Assembly (NCBI RefSeq): GCF_027744825.2
Contig: NC_071335.1
Coordinates: 18,450,501 to 18,514,500, forward strand
Reading direction: 5' to 3'
Source: Synchiropus splendidus
Taxonomy: Eukaryota > Chordata > Actinopteri > Syngnathiformes > Callionymidae
DNA: 64,000 nucleotides
Under the pieces are notes generated by a model. That model saw only the letters and a program-made list of their open reading frames with translations, had not been told where the DNA came from and made no database searches. A program made the position numbers and the translations under genes. Below are positions 19,614 through 31,383 of the stretch, one piece after another; the first letter of the stretch is position 1, and every line of letters starts with the position of its first letter.

Positions 19614-22600
19614 CAGGTATTATGGCAGGTTCTTATTTGAGGCCTGCACCGAGCATGTCCCAATGATATGGCAATTTGAAGCCTCAAAACCGACTGTACC
19701 TCGTGACCGGTTCAAGAACTGGATCACGCTTTTGAGAACCATCCTCAACTATAACAGGAGCGAGGAGACACACAACAAACTTACATTTTGGACTATTGAA
19801 TGCACCGGCGTATACAACCAAAGATGCAGCGCTGCTGTCTATGCCGTAGAAATGTCTGTGATGTCCACGTACCCTGCTTAGAAACGCCACCGCCACTGAG
19901 ACAGATTCATGGAACAAACTCAGCAATGTTCTGTACTAGAATAACGCCACCAATATTATGAATTTTATTTACATTAAAGCGCTCAAAATATGTTTTTTTT
20001 TCCCCTATGTACTCGTCTGAAGTTCCACCATGCTGATGCATTTGTTAGGTAAATAAAATGCCCGTGATTTCATTAGTTTGATGTGACAAGGCTCAATATT
20101 TTGGCGACATGAAGCGTGTTTGTCTGTAAAAATCCATACATTAGCAAGAACCAGACCAACAGAGAGACAAGCAGGTTAAAGTTCCTTCCACCTGCTTGGA
20201 ATGCCGTTGATCGCTATTCTTTTTTTTCTGTTTCACTGGCTTTTGCGGGGAAAGAAAAGACGCAACAAAAGCTGCTGTGTTCCTTTAACACCATTAACTA
20301 TTGGGAACAGCAGCCTCCTTCACCTGAAACCAGGGTCGATGAGAGTAAGTAAGACAAAGCAAACATTGACTTAAAGGCTCTGCGGGGATGGGCAGATCTC
20401 TCCAAAGGCTTCATAATTGTAAGGAATATCCTTCACTTTAGCCTCTGTAATCAGATGGAAATGTAAATTTAGAAGTGTTGATTAGTGGAGCTTTAAATTT
20501 GCATTACAATGGCTTCTTCATTGCGATGCTTGTCTTGTGAGATTTAGATTCCACATAAACTGCCAGTGTCTGACAAAACAACACCCACACATACACAAAA
20601 AAAGAAGGAAGCTTCAACCACTTGTAATGGCCAATAAGCAGTTGCAGCAAGACATTGACATTCACCTGCCTTGCTATTCGAGATCATAACAAAATGAATA
20701 GATTTTTACATTGATATGGTTCTGATACGATGTAGAATTTCACTTTGTACGCAGTTGAATGGATCACTAGAGTGTTGTCTTGACCTCTGATGTAACAACT
20801 TTCTCCATGTTCGGCTTGTGCTCAACCCGTTGGGTGCTAGTTTGGCAGCCATCCCGGCATGTCTCAACACATACAGTACACGGACACCAAGCAGAGTACA
20901 AAGGCATTTCTTTCCAAGCGTTCATGAGGTTCATCACTGTCGTGACCATGCTGCGCATCTGCTGCAAAGCACATATCATCGGTACAAAGCATTTATCAGC
21001 TCGATGACTGTTGCGTGAAGCACCTCTCAAGGACAATCTCACCGCGTTGGTGATGAACTGTCATGAATCTAGTCGCTAGGATTTCTCTTTTTGAAAGTTT
21101 TATTTCAGAGACAAAGCCCTGTATCGACGTGACTTCATTTACATGTATTTGAGTTTCTGTTTGCGTGAACGTTCAGACAATATTTCAGGTATTTATTCAC
21201 AGCTTCAGTCTTTGTTTTATTGCTTGGCATCAACACTGTCAGTAAAGGTGTATTTTTTTTTGTTCAGATTTAACTACGTTACTTTAAAGTTGGCTATGTT
21301 TTGATCAGAACAAATTGAAAGATTGAACTATAGATTATACAAGTGGGATTTGTTTGTTCGAGGTATTATAATGAATCATGCTAAATTGCTTGAAGAGTGT
21401 GACATGTAAGTTAACAGAACTCTTTGCTGAATAAAGTGTAAATTGCTATGTTTTTCTAAACTTCTAAAAGTCTGGTTATAGCGTTGTAGTAGTAGCAGTT
21501 GGTTGACTGGAAATAAAAAAAACGTTTCTTTTTGTTATGAATTATTTAGTCAAGTGTGAGAAAGATTTGCGTAACACGTCTAGATGGTCTTTGTATCCAG
21601 TATTTTAGGAATGGTTGACATTTTACGGTTCCTTATAAAGGAGTTGGAAGTCTGATGGTACAAAAGTGGTACTGACTGGATTTGCATGGCCACATTCTGT
21701 GTCTGTCACTGTTTTTTGGGGGGGTTTGCTCATATGTAACTGCAAAAAAAGGGGACTCCAACATTCCATGTTTCATTTTAGCTGTGCTTCCTGTAGTTTT
21801 GTGATCACCCTTGACTTCTCTGACACATTTCTTATCTCTGAATTTCCGATCATAGGCTGCCACGTGTCAGGATTGGGGTTAGCTCCATTGGTTTCTTCCT
21901 TTTTTCCGGAAGTGCCATCTGCAACATACTTTGTCCAACATGGTCACTATGTCTGCCAGTCGGCTCAGTCTAAGTCTTGGCAATGTTTTTATTTTCTGGA
22001 TTTACAAATGTAACATCCTAAAAATGATCGTGATTCATTTACTCGCGACTTCATACCATACTTCAACAACAAATGCGAGTACGTGACTCGTGCTCTTGCG
22101 TAGAGTCAAAACCTAAAAAAGAACCAATGCACCAAAGTTACTGCTACACTTATTAAGAAAGATCTACCCAAGCTGACGATGTTCAGATTGGAATTCAAAT
22201 AAATAATTTCATGCTGTAGGCTTTCTGGCGATGCGGCTCTCAAAACACTCCAGAAGACAAGCGCATCCGTAGTAGCCTGCCACTTGGCTGTGTCCTTCTC
22301 AGCTGGGGATCTGTTTGCTTATGCAGTGATTGCTTTCTTGTCTGCTGTAGTTGCGCGCCACTTCAGCTTCTTGCACAAAATGACTTTTACTGTGACTCCC
22401 CAGACAGAAGTCCAATCTATGCGCTCATATTCTTTCTTTGCGCAAACTGATCGGCTCCTTCTCTAATGCACTGGCCTTTCCCCTGAGGTGAGGTGAGGGC
22501 TGCCTTTCATATGCCTCCCACTCTCGTACCCTCCGCGGCTTTTGAAAATGAGTCTTTCTGGCACTTAAATAAATACATCGCTGAGTAGCGATGCTGGTTT

Positions 22601-23636
22601 ATAGTACACACTGCGGCTTGCACGCAGCCGTTTCTGCCGATTGGAAAGGTGATTTTTTATTTTTTTTGTTCTATTTATTGTCAGAATCACGGGGAAAGTG
22701 TTTGGTAGATTCACCCTGGTTGGTCAGGAGTCACTTCACTACTTCACGAAGCATCGTCAAAAGGATTTAAGAGGCTGTCTCTTTTTAACCAAATTCTCAG
22801 TTTGATATCCTCTCACCGCCACCGCTCACTTCCTGCCAGTGATCTTTGTATAGAGCTAAACTGTTCGGCATAATAAACTGTACCAAATCTGCGAATCGGA
22901 GTTCCGCATCTCTTTTAATGACTCCATCAGCGCTGAGAGACAAGGTGACCGTGCAGCGCATTTATCTTGCCACTCTACCACTGTGATAATTGACGGGTCC
23001 TTGGTGATGTGGAGTGGATCACCAACAGGGAATCGCTGCCTGTTTTTGTTTTTCAAAGCACATCCAAACATGAATGATGTCTCTTTCCTCTGGGCCTTTT
23101 TTTTTTTTTTTTTTTATCCAGAAATGTGTTGAGTCAAACACAGCTACATGCCTGGTTCATGACATTGGATTGGTTCCGCAGTACTGTGCCGTGCGTAACG
23201 CCCCAAATCCCCCAACCTCATAATCACTAAGGTACAGCTTGTTCACTGAGTTTAAGCCTTTGAAACTCTCGACAGTCAGTTAGGCACCGTCGTGTGTCAA
23301 TGAAGCGAGGAAGTTTACTTGCTGATATTACGACTAATTAGCTCGACTCGTCTCCCCCAAGACGCCGAGCCAGACTCAGAGGTTTTGTTGTGGGTTCAGT
23401 GGTGTTTCAGGCAAAATCTCCTAAGTCTTCGTCGCATAATCCGCTCTTGAATGTTTCTTTCATTGAAAAGGTTGTGATTGTTTATACAGTTGAGCAATTT
23501 ATCTACGCAGGGATTTAGTATTGTTTACTTGAGGCGCCAAGGATTCATCTGGAGGTTTGTCATTTGACAGTTTTCACTCCCCATTAAGTCTTCAGGACTT
23601 CTGAAGTTTATTTGCAGAAAACTTTTTCGTCATGTA
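19614..23636. other. Mostly unique flank, no gene seen
   Basis: No supported gene. A short part at about 19880-19990 (GCAATGTTCTG near ACTTGAATAA-like text) resembles 51950-52010, suggesting a degraded dispersed repeat. The remaining open frames are short and have no recognisable domain. Confidence 0.5.
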
Positions 23637-24564
23637 TACTGTAATTTCCCGACTATTATTAGCTATTATTTGCCGCACCCACTACATTTAAGAAGGAAAA
23701 TAGATCTTGTTCATACATAGGTTCAGTGGTGCTGTCTGCGCTGTGGAGCACTGGCCTCAAAAACGCACCATTGAGAGTGAGGAAATAGCGGTAACATCTA
23801 CGCTGCTCTCACAATAAGTTGAACACAGTGAGAAAGATTACGGACGATGAAGATGGTTTTGACCAGTGAAGTACAGATCCAGACATCGGCGATGATGAAT
23901 GAATAGTCTGGTGATCTTCTAGTCCCAGACCACTGCGCTGCGCTCCTCCACAGTACCAGTCTCCCGGCTGCACACCTCATTGTTTAGGGAGTTGTTTTTG
24001 AACGATGTTGCCACCCAGACAGCGATCAGACGCTTTAGTGGCCAGCATTTATCATATTTGTGTGGAGTCGAGCTGTACACGTAGTTTCCGGCATCTAGCG
24101 CAGAGTCGCCTGAGGTGAGAAGCTCACCCCCTGCGGAGCGCTTCCCGAGACAAGGCGCAGCTCTCTAGCTGGGACCAAGTCCGTGGCCAAAACCCGACTT
24201 GCTTGTTCACATTGGACTTTTGAGTCAAACGCATTTTGTCTCGAGACAGCGTCTCGCATATTTTATTCACAATTAAAGCCCTCAAAACACCCTGTTTTAG
24301 CCTGCATGCCCGAAGTTCCGACACCAATGCCGGTCTCAGCAGCTGCTTCTTGATTCCAGACCTCCAGGAGATCGACCCTGTTGATGGAGCTGTGGACACG
24401 TGGGCGGAAACAGCACATTTTGAGTGCTTCAAGGCTAAATATAGAGCCTCTGATCTATGATTTAATCTGTAAAAATCCATATATTAGCCACGCTCTTATA
24501 TAAGCCGCAGGGCTCAGACCGCAAGAAAAAAAGTTGCGGCTTATAGTCCCTAAATAATGGTGTA
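23637..24564. mobile_element. MITE-like element with ATAAGCCGC ends
   Basis: The left end TACTGTAATTTCCCGACTAT and the reverse complement of the right end (TACACCATTATTTAGGGACT followed by ATAAGCCGC) are similar inverted repeats. Such text is common in fish nonautonomous DNA elements. A related fragment with ATAAGCTGCGGGTCCATTGG lies at about 51815-52010 and again in the duplicated copy. Confidence 0.6.
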
Positions 24565-24599
24565 CATTTTTGCAAAATTACAGTTTACAGTTTTGCAAA

Positions 24600-24752
24600 A
24601 GTGAGGACAATTTTACAGTAGTTTGGCTAAGAGTGAAGGATGAGTCTAACCATTTGTTTGGCTAAGGGAAAGTTTAGGGTGAGAGGCTGGGGAAAGGATT
24701 ATGTCAGTGACGGTTCTCACTGAGATAGAAAGACAAACGTATGTGTTTGTGA
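24600..24752. repeat. Dispersed GTGAGGAC-type repeat, copy 1
   Basis: Contains GTGAGGACAATTTTACAG, GAGAGGCTGGGGAAAG, ATTATGTCAGTGA and AGACAAACGTATGTGTTTGT. The same order of motifs recurs at 45088-45330. It resembles a common fish nonautonomous DNA repeat. Confidence 0.6.
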
Positions 24753-26157
24753 TCTTTTGTGAGTCACCATGACACCGAAGGCAGCCTTCAGCGTTGCATG
24801 ATGACGCACAAGTCCCCTGCGTATTCTGAAACTGTGGGCAGTGCGTCTGGCACATAAACCATAGGACGGCGCTCCTTTTGTTCCACATGTGACAACCTAT
24901 GTTGCTTGCTATTTAAGTCCCGTCAAATGGCCATGCGTTTTAGCATTATGCACACTCGGGAGCTCTCCACACCTGGAAGGCTCCACAGGAAGGAAAGACA
25001 AATTGTACCCCATTAAAACGTCAACAGGATGCAGAAAGTCCGCTTTCACCCCGTCAATATATTGCACCATGGGAGTGAGGATGCGTGCGCATGTGTATAA
25101 AAATGTGACGGCCTCTCATATATTTATTCAGATCCACTCTGGCAAACGCCTGCTGCATCGACATTTCGGCGCTCGCATCCGGCTTCAATTGATCGGCAAA
25201 GACCGATGGCAGTAAATAAACCTCGATTAAGAACAAAGATAAGACACATCTGTTCAGTTTAGTGCCGGAAGACTGTCATCAATCGGGCGTTGCATCTCCT
25301 CATTACAATAGACGCCAGGTTGCTATTGGAATGGCTTTAAGTATTGCGTCTCCGCAATCTTTAATCTTCCGAGAAAAGTTGGCTCCATGAAGACAATGAA
25401 GTGTTTTCAAGGATGAGAGTAAAAGACGAGAGATAAAATATTGCAATGCTGGTGATGGAGTTGCAGTGAAAAGGGTGAGGGTTGTAAGACGTGCAGAATA
25501 CCAATATAAATGTGCAGGACCCTCGGTCACATCCATAGTTCAGCCCCACGACTGAACACACGACTGAACAAGCAATAGAAGTTTGGAACTGCAAACATCA
25601 GATTACACTTTTTCTCTTTTATTCTTGTAGTTATTTGAATATTTTTGATTATACATGCTGAAAGTTGTGATGTATCTCGCTAGATTTTTCTTTGGTTTGC
25701 ATCTTTCCCTAAAGTTGAATAATACATTGACTGAAGTCATTTGCTTCTTGCTTCTATACCTGTGTAAACTGTGCGCCTGTTTGTGTGTGTTCAATTGCCA
25801 CCACACGACCAATCCACAAGGGTGTGATCTATCAACTGTCAGCCTTGCTGCGAAGTTTTAATTAATGACATGACGGGAGACAAGGTCAACCTGCTCACCG
25901 CAGTGGTCTGCTGGCCTTGCCTCTCTCTGGGAGATCAATAGGCTGCCGCACGTGCCTGTAGAGTGCAACACAAAGAGTTATTAAGGAGCTAGGTCTGGAC
26001 TTGTTGTGTCACCAGCTGCCTTGTCAATGTGAATGTGAGTAAGAGACGTCGGCGCGCTTCAGGTTCACAGCAGGAAAGTAGTGAATGGCACTTACTAGAA
26101 CAAATGGTTCGTCCGGAAGGTAGGAGCTTTGACAAGGAGGTTGTGTGCCTCGTAATG
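24753..26157. other. Unique flank, no gene seen
   Basis: No coding sequence or transposon is recognisable. Open frames are under 110 codons and overlap on both strands. Confidence 0.5.
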
Positions 26158-27215
26158 CGTGTACTACCACTAGGCATGAAAGAATACTGAAAAATTGTTC
26201 AATCTTCTACAATGTTTCACATGTACTACCACATACTCAGGCATGAAAGAATACTGAAAAATTGTTCAATCTTCCACAATGTTTCACATGTACTACCACA
26301 TACTCAGGCATGAAAGAATACTGAAAAATTATTCAATCTTCTATAATGTTTCACATGTACTACCACATACTCCAGCATGAACGAATACTGAAAAATTGTT
26401 CAATCTTCTATAATGTTTCACATGTACTACCACATACTCCGCATGAAAGAATACTGAAAAATTGTTCAATCTTCTACAATGTTTCACATGTACTACCACA
26501 TACTCCGCATGAAAGAATACTGAAAAATTGTTCAATCTTCTACAATGTTTCACATGTACTACCACATACTCGGGCATGAAAGAATACTGAAAAATTATTC
26601 AATCTTCTACAATGTTTCACATGTACTACCACATACTCAGGCATGAAAGAATACTGAAAAATTGTTCAATCTTCCATAATGTTTCACATGTACTACCACA
26701 TACTCCAGCATGAAAGAATACTGAAAAATTGTTCAATCTTCCATAATGTTTCACATGTACTACCACATACTCCGCATGAAAGAATACTGAAAAATTATTC
26801 AATCTTCCATAATGTTTCACATGTACTACCACATACTCCAGCATGAAAGAATACTGAAAAATTGTTCAATCTTCCATAATGTTTCACATGTACTACCACA
26901 TACTCAGGCATGAAAGAATACTGAAAAATTATTCAATCTTCTATAATGTTTCACATGTACTACCACATACACAGGCATGAAAGAATACTGAAAAATTATT
27001 CAATCTTCTATAATGTTTCACATGTACTACCACATACTCCGCATGAAAGAAAACTGAAAAATTATTCAATCTTCTATAATGTTTCACATGTACTACCGCA
27101 TACTCAGGCATGGAAGAATACTGAAAAATTGTTCAATCTTCTATAATGTTTCACATGTACTACCGCATACTCAGGCATGAAAGAAAACTGAAAAATATTC
27201 AATAATCTATAATAA
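26158..27215. repeat. 66/67-bp minisatellite, about 15.5 copies
   Basis: Units start with GCATGAAAGAATACTGAAAA at 26174, 26241, 26308, 26375, 26441, 26507, 26574, 26641, 26708, 26774, 26841, 26908, 26975, 27041, 27108 and 27175. Eleven intervals are 67 bp and four are 66 bp. The body reads ATTGTTCAATCTTC, then TATAATGTTTCACATG or CACAATG variants, then TACTACCACATACTC. Unit length varies at the CAG/CCA/CC junction. Open frames across it are a consequence of the 66-bp (22-codon) units. Confidence 0.98.
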
Positions 27216-27386
27216 TAATTTAATTCAATGTCTCGCACCGCAACACATAGCAGTCCGACATCGTGTACAACAGTTACGACAGTCACTGTATCGCAGCATC
27301 TCACCTTTACACAGCGATCTACCACTACAGTAGAACCCATAAACCTCGCATCAGCAATTTTGAATTGCATTCGACCTACGTCCAAG

Positions 27387-27432
27387 CCGACTTACGACCG
27401 GTTGGTCAGAAGCGATCCCGGTCGTAAGTCGG
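27387..27432. repeat. Perfect 15-bp hairpin inside a possible MITE remnant
   Basis: CCGACTTACGACCGG (27387-27401) and CCGGTCGTAAGTCGG (27418-27432) are exact reverse complements with a 16-nt loop. The surrounding text from ACAGTAGAACCCATAAACC (27329) to GTCACCTGTATA (27446) may be a truncated transposon. Confidence 0.8.
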
Positions 27433-27552
27433 ATGTCACCTGTATATAAATAAAGCAAATGGTGGACACATTTCTATCTACGCTGCTTGATATTTCAAAG
27501 AGGATCACGGTAAAATGTATAAAATTTTAAAATAAGTGCACAAGAGACGTAC

Positions 27553-27620
27553 ACTGGATGTGAACCATCAACCTTGTGACACGCAGGGATGTGCTTTAAC
27601 CGCTACATAAGTCATGTGAC
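27553..27620 (-). repeat. tRNA-derived SINE-like head (degenerate)
   Basis: The minus strand contains TAGCGGTTAAAGCAC (A-box-like), GCGTGTCACAAGGTTG and GGTTCACATCC (B-box-like, consensus GGTTCGANTCC). The order and spacing resemble tRNA-derived SINE heads of fish. No cloverleaf is intact and I do not call a functional tRNA. Confidence 0.4.
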
Positions 27621-27635
27621 TTGCTGTTCAGGTGA

Positions 27636-27730
27636 GCCATACCTACATATTTGTAAGATGTGGCTCTTTGCAGCAACACTGTAAAAAGGTGGCTCTTTAC
27701 CTCTGACTGGTTGGTCACCCCTGTTCTATA
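27636..27730 (-). mobile_element. Degenerate DNA-transposon fragment (GGGGTGACCAACC end)
   Basis: The minus strand begins CAGGGGTGACCAACCAGTC and contains repeated AAGAGCCAC blocks (AGGTAAAGAGCCACC and GCAAAGAGCCACATC), typical of dispersed hAT-like vertebrate repeats. The other end is not visible. Confidence 0.4.
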
Positions 27731-28984
27731 GACACAAATCGATATTTTTTGTTTTTTATTTTTACTCACGGCATCGATGAGCGGTGCTTTCCCCTCTCGT
27801 TGGCATATGGGTATTTACGATGCAACAACTGAGCACATCCTTTGGCTTGAGGTACTTCCCCTCCAAATGTGACTTGGCTCCACTTGTTGCACTCGAACAC
27901 TGAGCAAAGGAACTTCCCTCCACCTCTTAAGTCGCATTAGAAAAGTAGGTCAATCTGCTGCTTACACATGCAGCTCATCGCTATGACTCATGCTGATATC
28001 AGATTAGTTCATGCCACTTAATGTGTGATAGATACATGTAAACACTGGTCATTTCAGAGAGTCTCTGTATGTAACTCTTTTGCCTTGGCACAATACAATT
28101 TTCTGCATTTCATTTTCTTTGTTTAAACATCAATGCATGACAATGCTTTCATGCTGCCTGGTCACATTCTGAGTGACGTGTCAAGCTACTGACTTCAAGA
28201 GGATTTACACCCAAAAGTCAAATCAGAATGATAAAAATATATTTTTTATTCACACTAATGTTCACTCATTTATTAATCACCCTAAATTCTTCCTATTCCT
28301 GCCATTTAGGGCAATGCAGGTGATGGACTCCACTAACAAGTTGTGCAACAGTCAGAGAACCTTGTACACACAAAAAGATCATTTAGACTCCTCAAAGTAC
28401 AAGCCAAAAAAAAACAAAAAAAAAACAGGATCAATAACTTGATTATAAAGTGCAAAAGCACAAAAAACCCTTGAGAAGCGAGTCGAGGCGAACACGAGGT
28501 GCTGTTAGAGTGAGGCAGGAGTCGGAGAGGTTTAAAGGGCTGATGCATTATTTATTGCAATAAAGCACAAACCCATTGATTTAATGGAAAAAATATTATT
28601 ATCTTATGATCTTTGAAGACACGGGCCTTATTTCTCTCTACCTCTCCGTGCGATAGGATAATGCTCAGACCGAATGTAAATGTCATCCTGCTGTGTGCAC
28701 TCCATTTCAGGAAAGGTTTATAAAATATGAAATGTAATATCATATGATGGAAATAACAATGCCGGATTTGCCGTGCTGGAAATACGTAGCTTTGTATATA
28801 TTCAGCAAACACCGTATTGGATAAACCTTGCTTAGTAACAGGTTTGACCTCTTTTTTACCTTCTTCGTGGCGTGCATTCGAGGAGGTGCTGGAAAAATTC
28901 CCTTGAGATTTTTTTGTTTATATCAACATGATATTTTCATCATATTTTTTTTCGGGCACACATTCAAGACGCAACACATCCCAA
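27731..28984. other. Unique flank, no gene seen
   Basis: AT-rich sequence with A-runs near 28407. The stretch 28640-28800 is repeat-free and balanced in composition, and may be conserved noncoding DNA. No coding support. Confidence 0.5.
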
Positions 28985-29150
28985 AGCTGCAACTATTGCA
29001 TTGAGATCTGGCAACGGTGGAGGCCATTCAAGTCAAGCGTGGCTTTCATAAACCAGTGGGAGATGATTTGAACATTGTGACACCATCCTGTGGAAGCACC
29101 CATCAGAATGTGATACGCGGTAGTCATAAAGGGAGCTGCTGGGCATGGGC
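28985..29150 (-). pseudogene. Tc1/mariner transposase remnant
   Basis: The minus-strand translation contains APFMTTAY, then a GASTGWCHNVQIISHWF block and LNGLH. It corresponds to the part of Tc1-like transposases around the second catalytic aspartate (HPFMTTVYPSSDGY, DNAPCHKAQIISDWF and KWPPQSPDLNP in fish consensus elements). The catalytic aspartate region is mutated and flanking transposase sequence is missing, so it is a dead fragment. Confidence 0.65.
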
Positions 29151-29595
29151 AAACCTGCCAGCTGCCTGTGGCATACCTTCCTGTCACACAGGGGGCCGCG
29201 AGAACACAAAACAAAAGTGCTGTGAAGCCGTTTTCTATTATCTGTCATATCACTCTGCGGTGCATAGAAAAACCGGTGCCTGCTCCAGCTTCTGCCGCGG
29301 CTCGGTTCCACTGGAAGCCTCCGTGGAAGTGCCGCAGCTGTGCCGAGCTTGTTGCCTGGCACCTTGTCTAGCGTGTCAGAGTGCAGCATTTCGCGTGGTT
29401 GGTGTGAAATAGGCACATTATGTGGCCACATCTCACCAAGGCGAACTGGATCAGTTTTCACTTTTGGCTGGGTTGGAGGTTGGAGGATATAAAATATGTT
29501 CAAGGTCTAGTGCCCAATAAGGAGAAATGTGGTTTTAAAAGACACCATGCAGCATGTTGACGGTATTTTAATGGAATGAAAAAAGCGTTTTCCTA

Positions 29596-30240
29596 CCGGT
29601 ACCACAGGGAAATGTTCTCTCTCCATTCCTCTTCACCATTTACACTACAGACTTCAGCTATCAGTCGGAGAGTTGCCACCTTCAGAAGTTCTCTGACGAC
29701 TCTGCCATAGTTGGATGTGTCAGCAAGGGTGAGGTGTCTGAGTACAGGGCTGTGGTGGAGGACTTTGTTGCTTGGTGTGAGTTGAAGCATCTGCAGCTCA
29801 AAGTCCAAAGAACTGGTGGTGGAAGTACAAGTCTCCTGTGACCAACGCTTCCATCCGAGGGTTCAATGTGGATATCATCGAAGACTAACAATATCTTGGG
29901 TCCACATAGACAATAAACTGGACTCAGAACACTGAGGCCCTTTACAAAAAAGGTCAGCGTCGTCTCTTCTTCTTGAGGAGGTTCAGGTCCTTCAGCATCT
30001 GCAGGACAATGAAGGGGATGTTTTATGAGTCGGTGGTGTCCAGTGCAATTCTGTTCGCTGTGGTTTTCTCGCGCAGCAGATTAACAATGGCGGCCACTAA
30101 GAGACTCAACCAACTCATCCGCAAAACTGGTGATGTGGTGGGGGTGAAACTAGACTCCTAGAGACGCTTATGGAGAGAAGGATGCTCCTGAAACTAAGGA
30201 GCATCCTGGCGGAACAAAACGAAACTTATTCGGTCGGTTT
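29596..30240 (+). pseudogene. LINE reverse-transcriptase remnant (CR1/L2/Rex1-like)
   Basis: The plus-strand translation gives QGNVLSPFLFTIYTTDF, then FSDDSAIVGC (the RT catalytic x-x-DD box), then EDFVAWCELKHLQLKV. After frameshifts and stops it continues NTEALYKKGQRRLFFLRR, FRSFSICRTM, FYESVVSSAILFAVV and LNQLIRKTGDVVGVKLDS. This order matches the RT palm and thumb of non-LTR retrotransposons common in fish. Stops (for example after IIED) and frameshifts mark it as a pseudogene. The clade name is from memory and uncertain. Confidence 0.85.
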
Positions 30241-30759
30241 CTACTGCTAAACACGATGTAGCAATGACTGCAGAATCCCCTCTGACTTCTGGTTTGCCAA
30301 CATCTCTGTAGGTGGTCGGTGCAAATGCCTCGATTTCATTCATCTTTCGATGAACCCTGTGGGTGATTGTCTCCTCAGTGCAGTCACTTCAGACACGTGT
30401 GTGAGCGAAGGATAAAGTTGTAGGGGCAGCGAGTGACACCAGGGGGTTGAGTCATGGGCTCAGAGTAAAACCTGGTTGGTGATTAACTTTCAAGGTGTGG
30501 TACTTGATTTGCACTTTAAGTGGAATAAGCATATAGTCCCGAGCTTTAAGCAAGCAGCAGGGAGCAGATCTGATGTTTGATAAACACAGAGTGCAGAACC
30601 AAATGTCCATATCTGACAGCTTCAAACGCCTGGGGCAAGATTTTGATGTGTTCCAAGCTTAAAAGAAGGACTTGAATACGCGATTGGTGGAGGAAGCCAT
30701 GCCCTTCAAATCTGCATCTTCACAGATCTGTTTTCAAAGATGTAAAATATCACTGCAAA

Positions 30760-30761
30760 AA

Positions 30762-30799
<38 letters not shown>
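30760..30799. repeat. (A)n(TA)n tract
   Basis: About 13 A residues followed by a TA run. Confidence 0.97.
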
Positions 30800-30801
<2 letters not shown>

Positions 30802-30867
30802 CACCAATCTGGAGAATGCCTGGTCCAATGACATGGGACATTCTGAACTCAGAGTTCATGTGATTTA

Positions 30868-31383
30868 AGGCCCATTTACGATCCCTTTGCGTACGAAATT
30901 GGTGTGTTTCAAGCCATGTTACCACCACTGATCACATGCTTCCATACGTTCTTATGTTGCTGTTGCTTTTCACCAATATATCCACCAGGGGGAGCAGCCC
31001 AGAGTCAAAAGAATATGACAAAGGCAAACCCCAAAACAAACATGGCGACTGTGGAAGAAGTATTGATCATGTACATCTTGCACAAAAGACGAAACAGAGG
31101 CAGCGTTGTAGGAGACCGTTAAATATATCGCAATTGGACAACAGATAATTTCCGTCATTATTATGACTTCTTCGTGTCCTATTATAGCTACATATCGGGT
31201 AGTAACAGAAACACTGCCCCCCCACGGTTTCCAGCGGTACTGCTCCGTTTGCTATGTATCTGTAAGCTTTGAGGAAGAAATACAGACATAGGTGCAGAAA
31301 TACGGACAACATGAAGGCAGAGCACGGACAGAAGGCTCCGTCCGTATATGGATCTGTACGTAACGTTGAACATAAATAGGCCT
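30868..31383 (+). mobile_element. Harbinger-like nonautonomous element, copy 1 (TTAA flanks)
   Basis: The ends AGGCCCATTTACG and the reverse complement of CATAAATAGGCCT form inverted repeats, flanked by TTAA on both sides. The interior has ATATCCACCAGGGGG and a short frame beginning MATVEEVLIMYILHKRRNRG, similar to the basic N-terminus of HARBI1/ALP1-type transposases. Related copies are at 38950 and 43446. The TTAA flank would also fit Kolobok or piggyBac, so the superfamily is tentative. Confidence 0.6.

Noticed and set aside
19561..19881. 106-codon plus-strand ORF starting at the hairpin cluster
   Set aside because: It starts with GTG within an inverted repeat and shows no known domain. 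It is more likely degraded repeat sequence.
26341..26844. Repeat protein with EYVVVHVKH units, or a CRISPR-like array
   Set aside because: Units are contiguous 66/67-bp minisatellite repeats without unique spacers. The frame breaks at every 67-bp unit, and the host is a vertebrate.
27553..27620. Functional tRNA gene
   Set aside because: A- and B-box-like motifs are present, but acceptor and anticodon stems do not form and the B box is mutated, so it is a SINE-like relic at best.
29033..29503. 156-codon minus-strand ORF near the Tc1 remnant
   Set aside because: Only the 28985-29150 part resembles transposase, and partly in a different frame. The rest is unsupported, so only the remnant was annotated.
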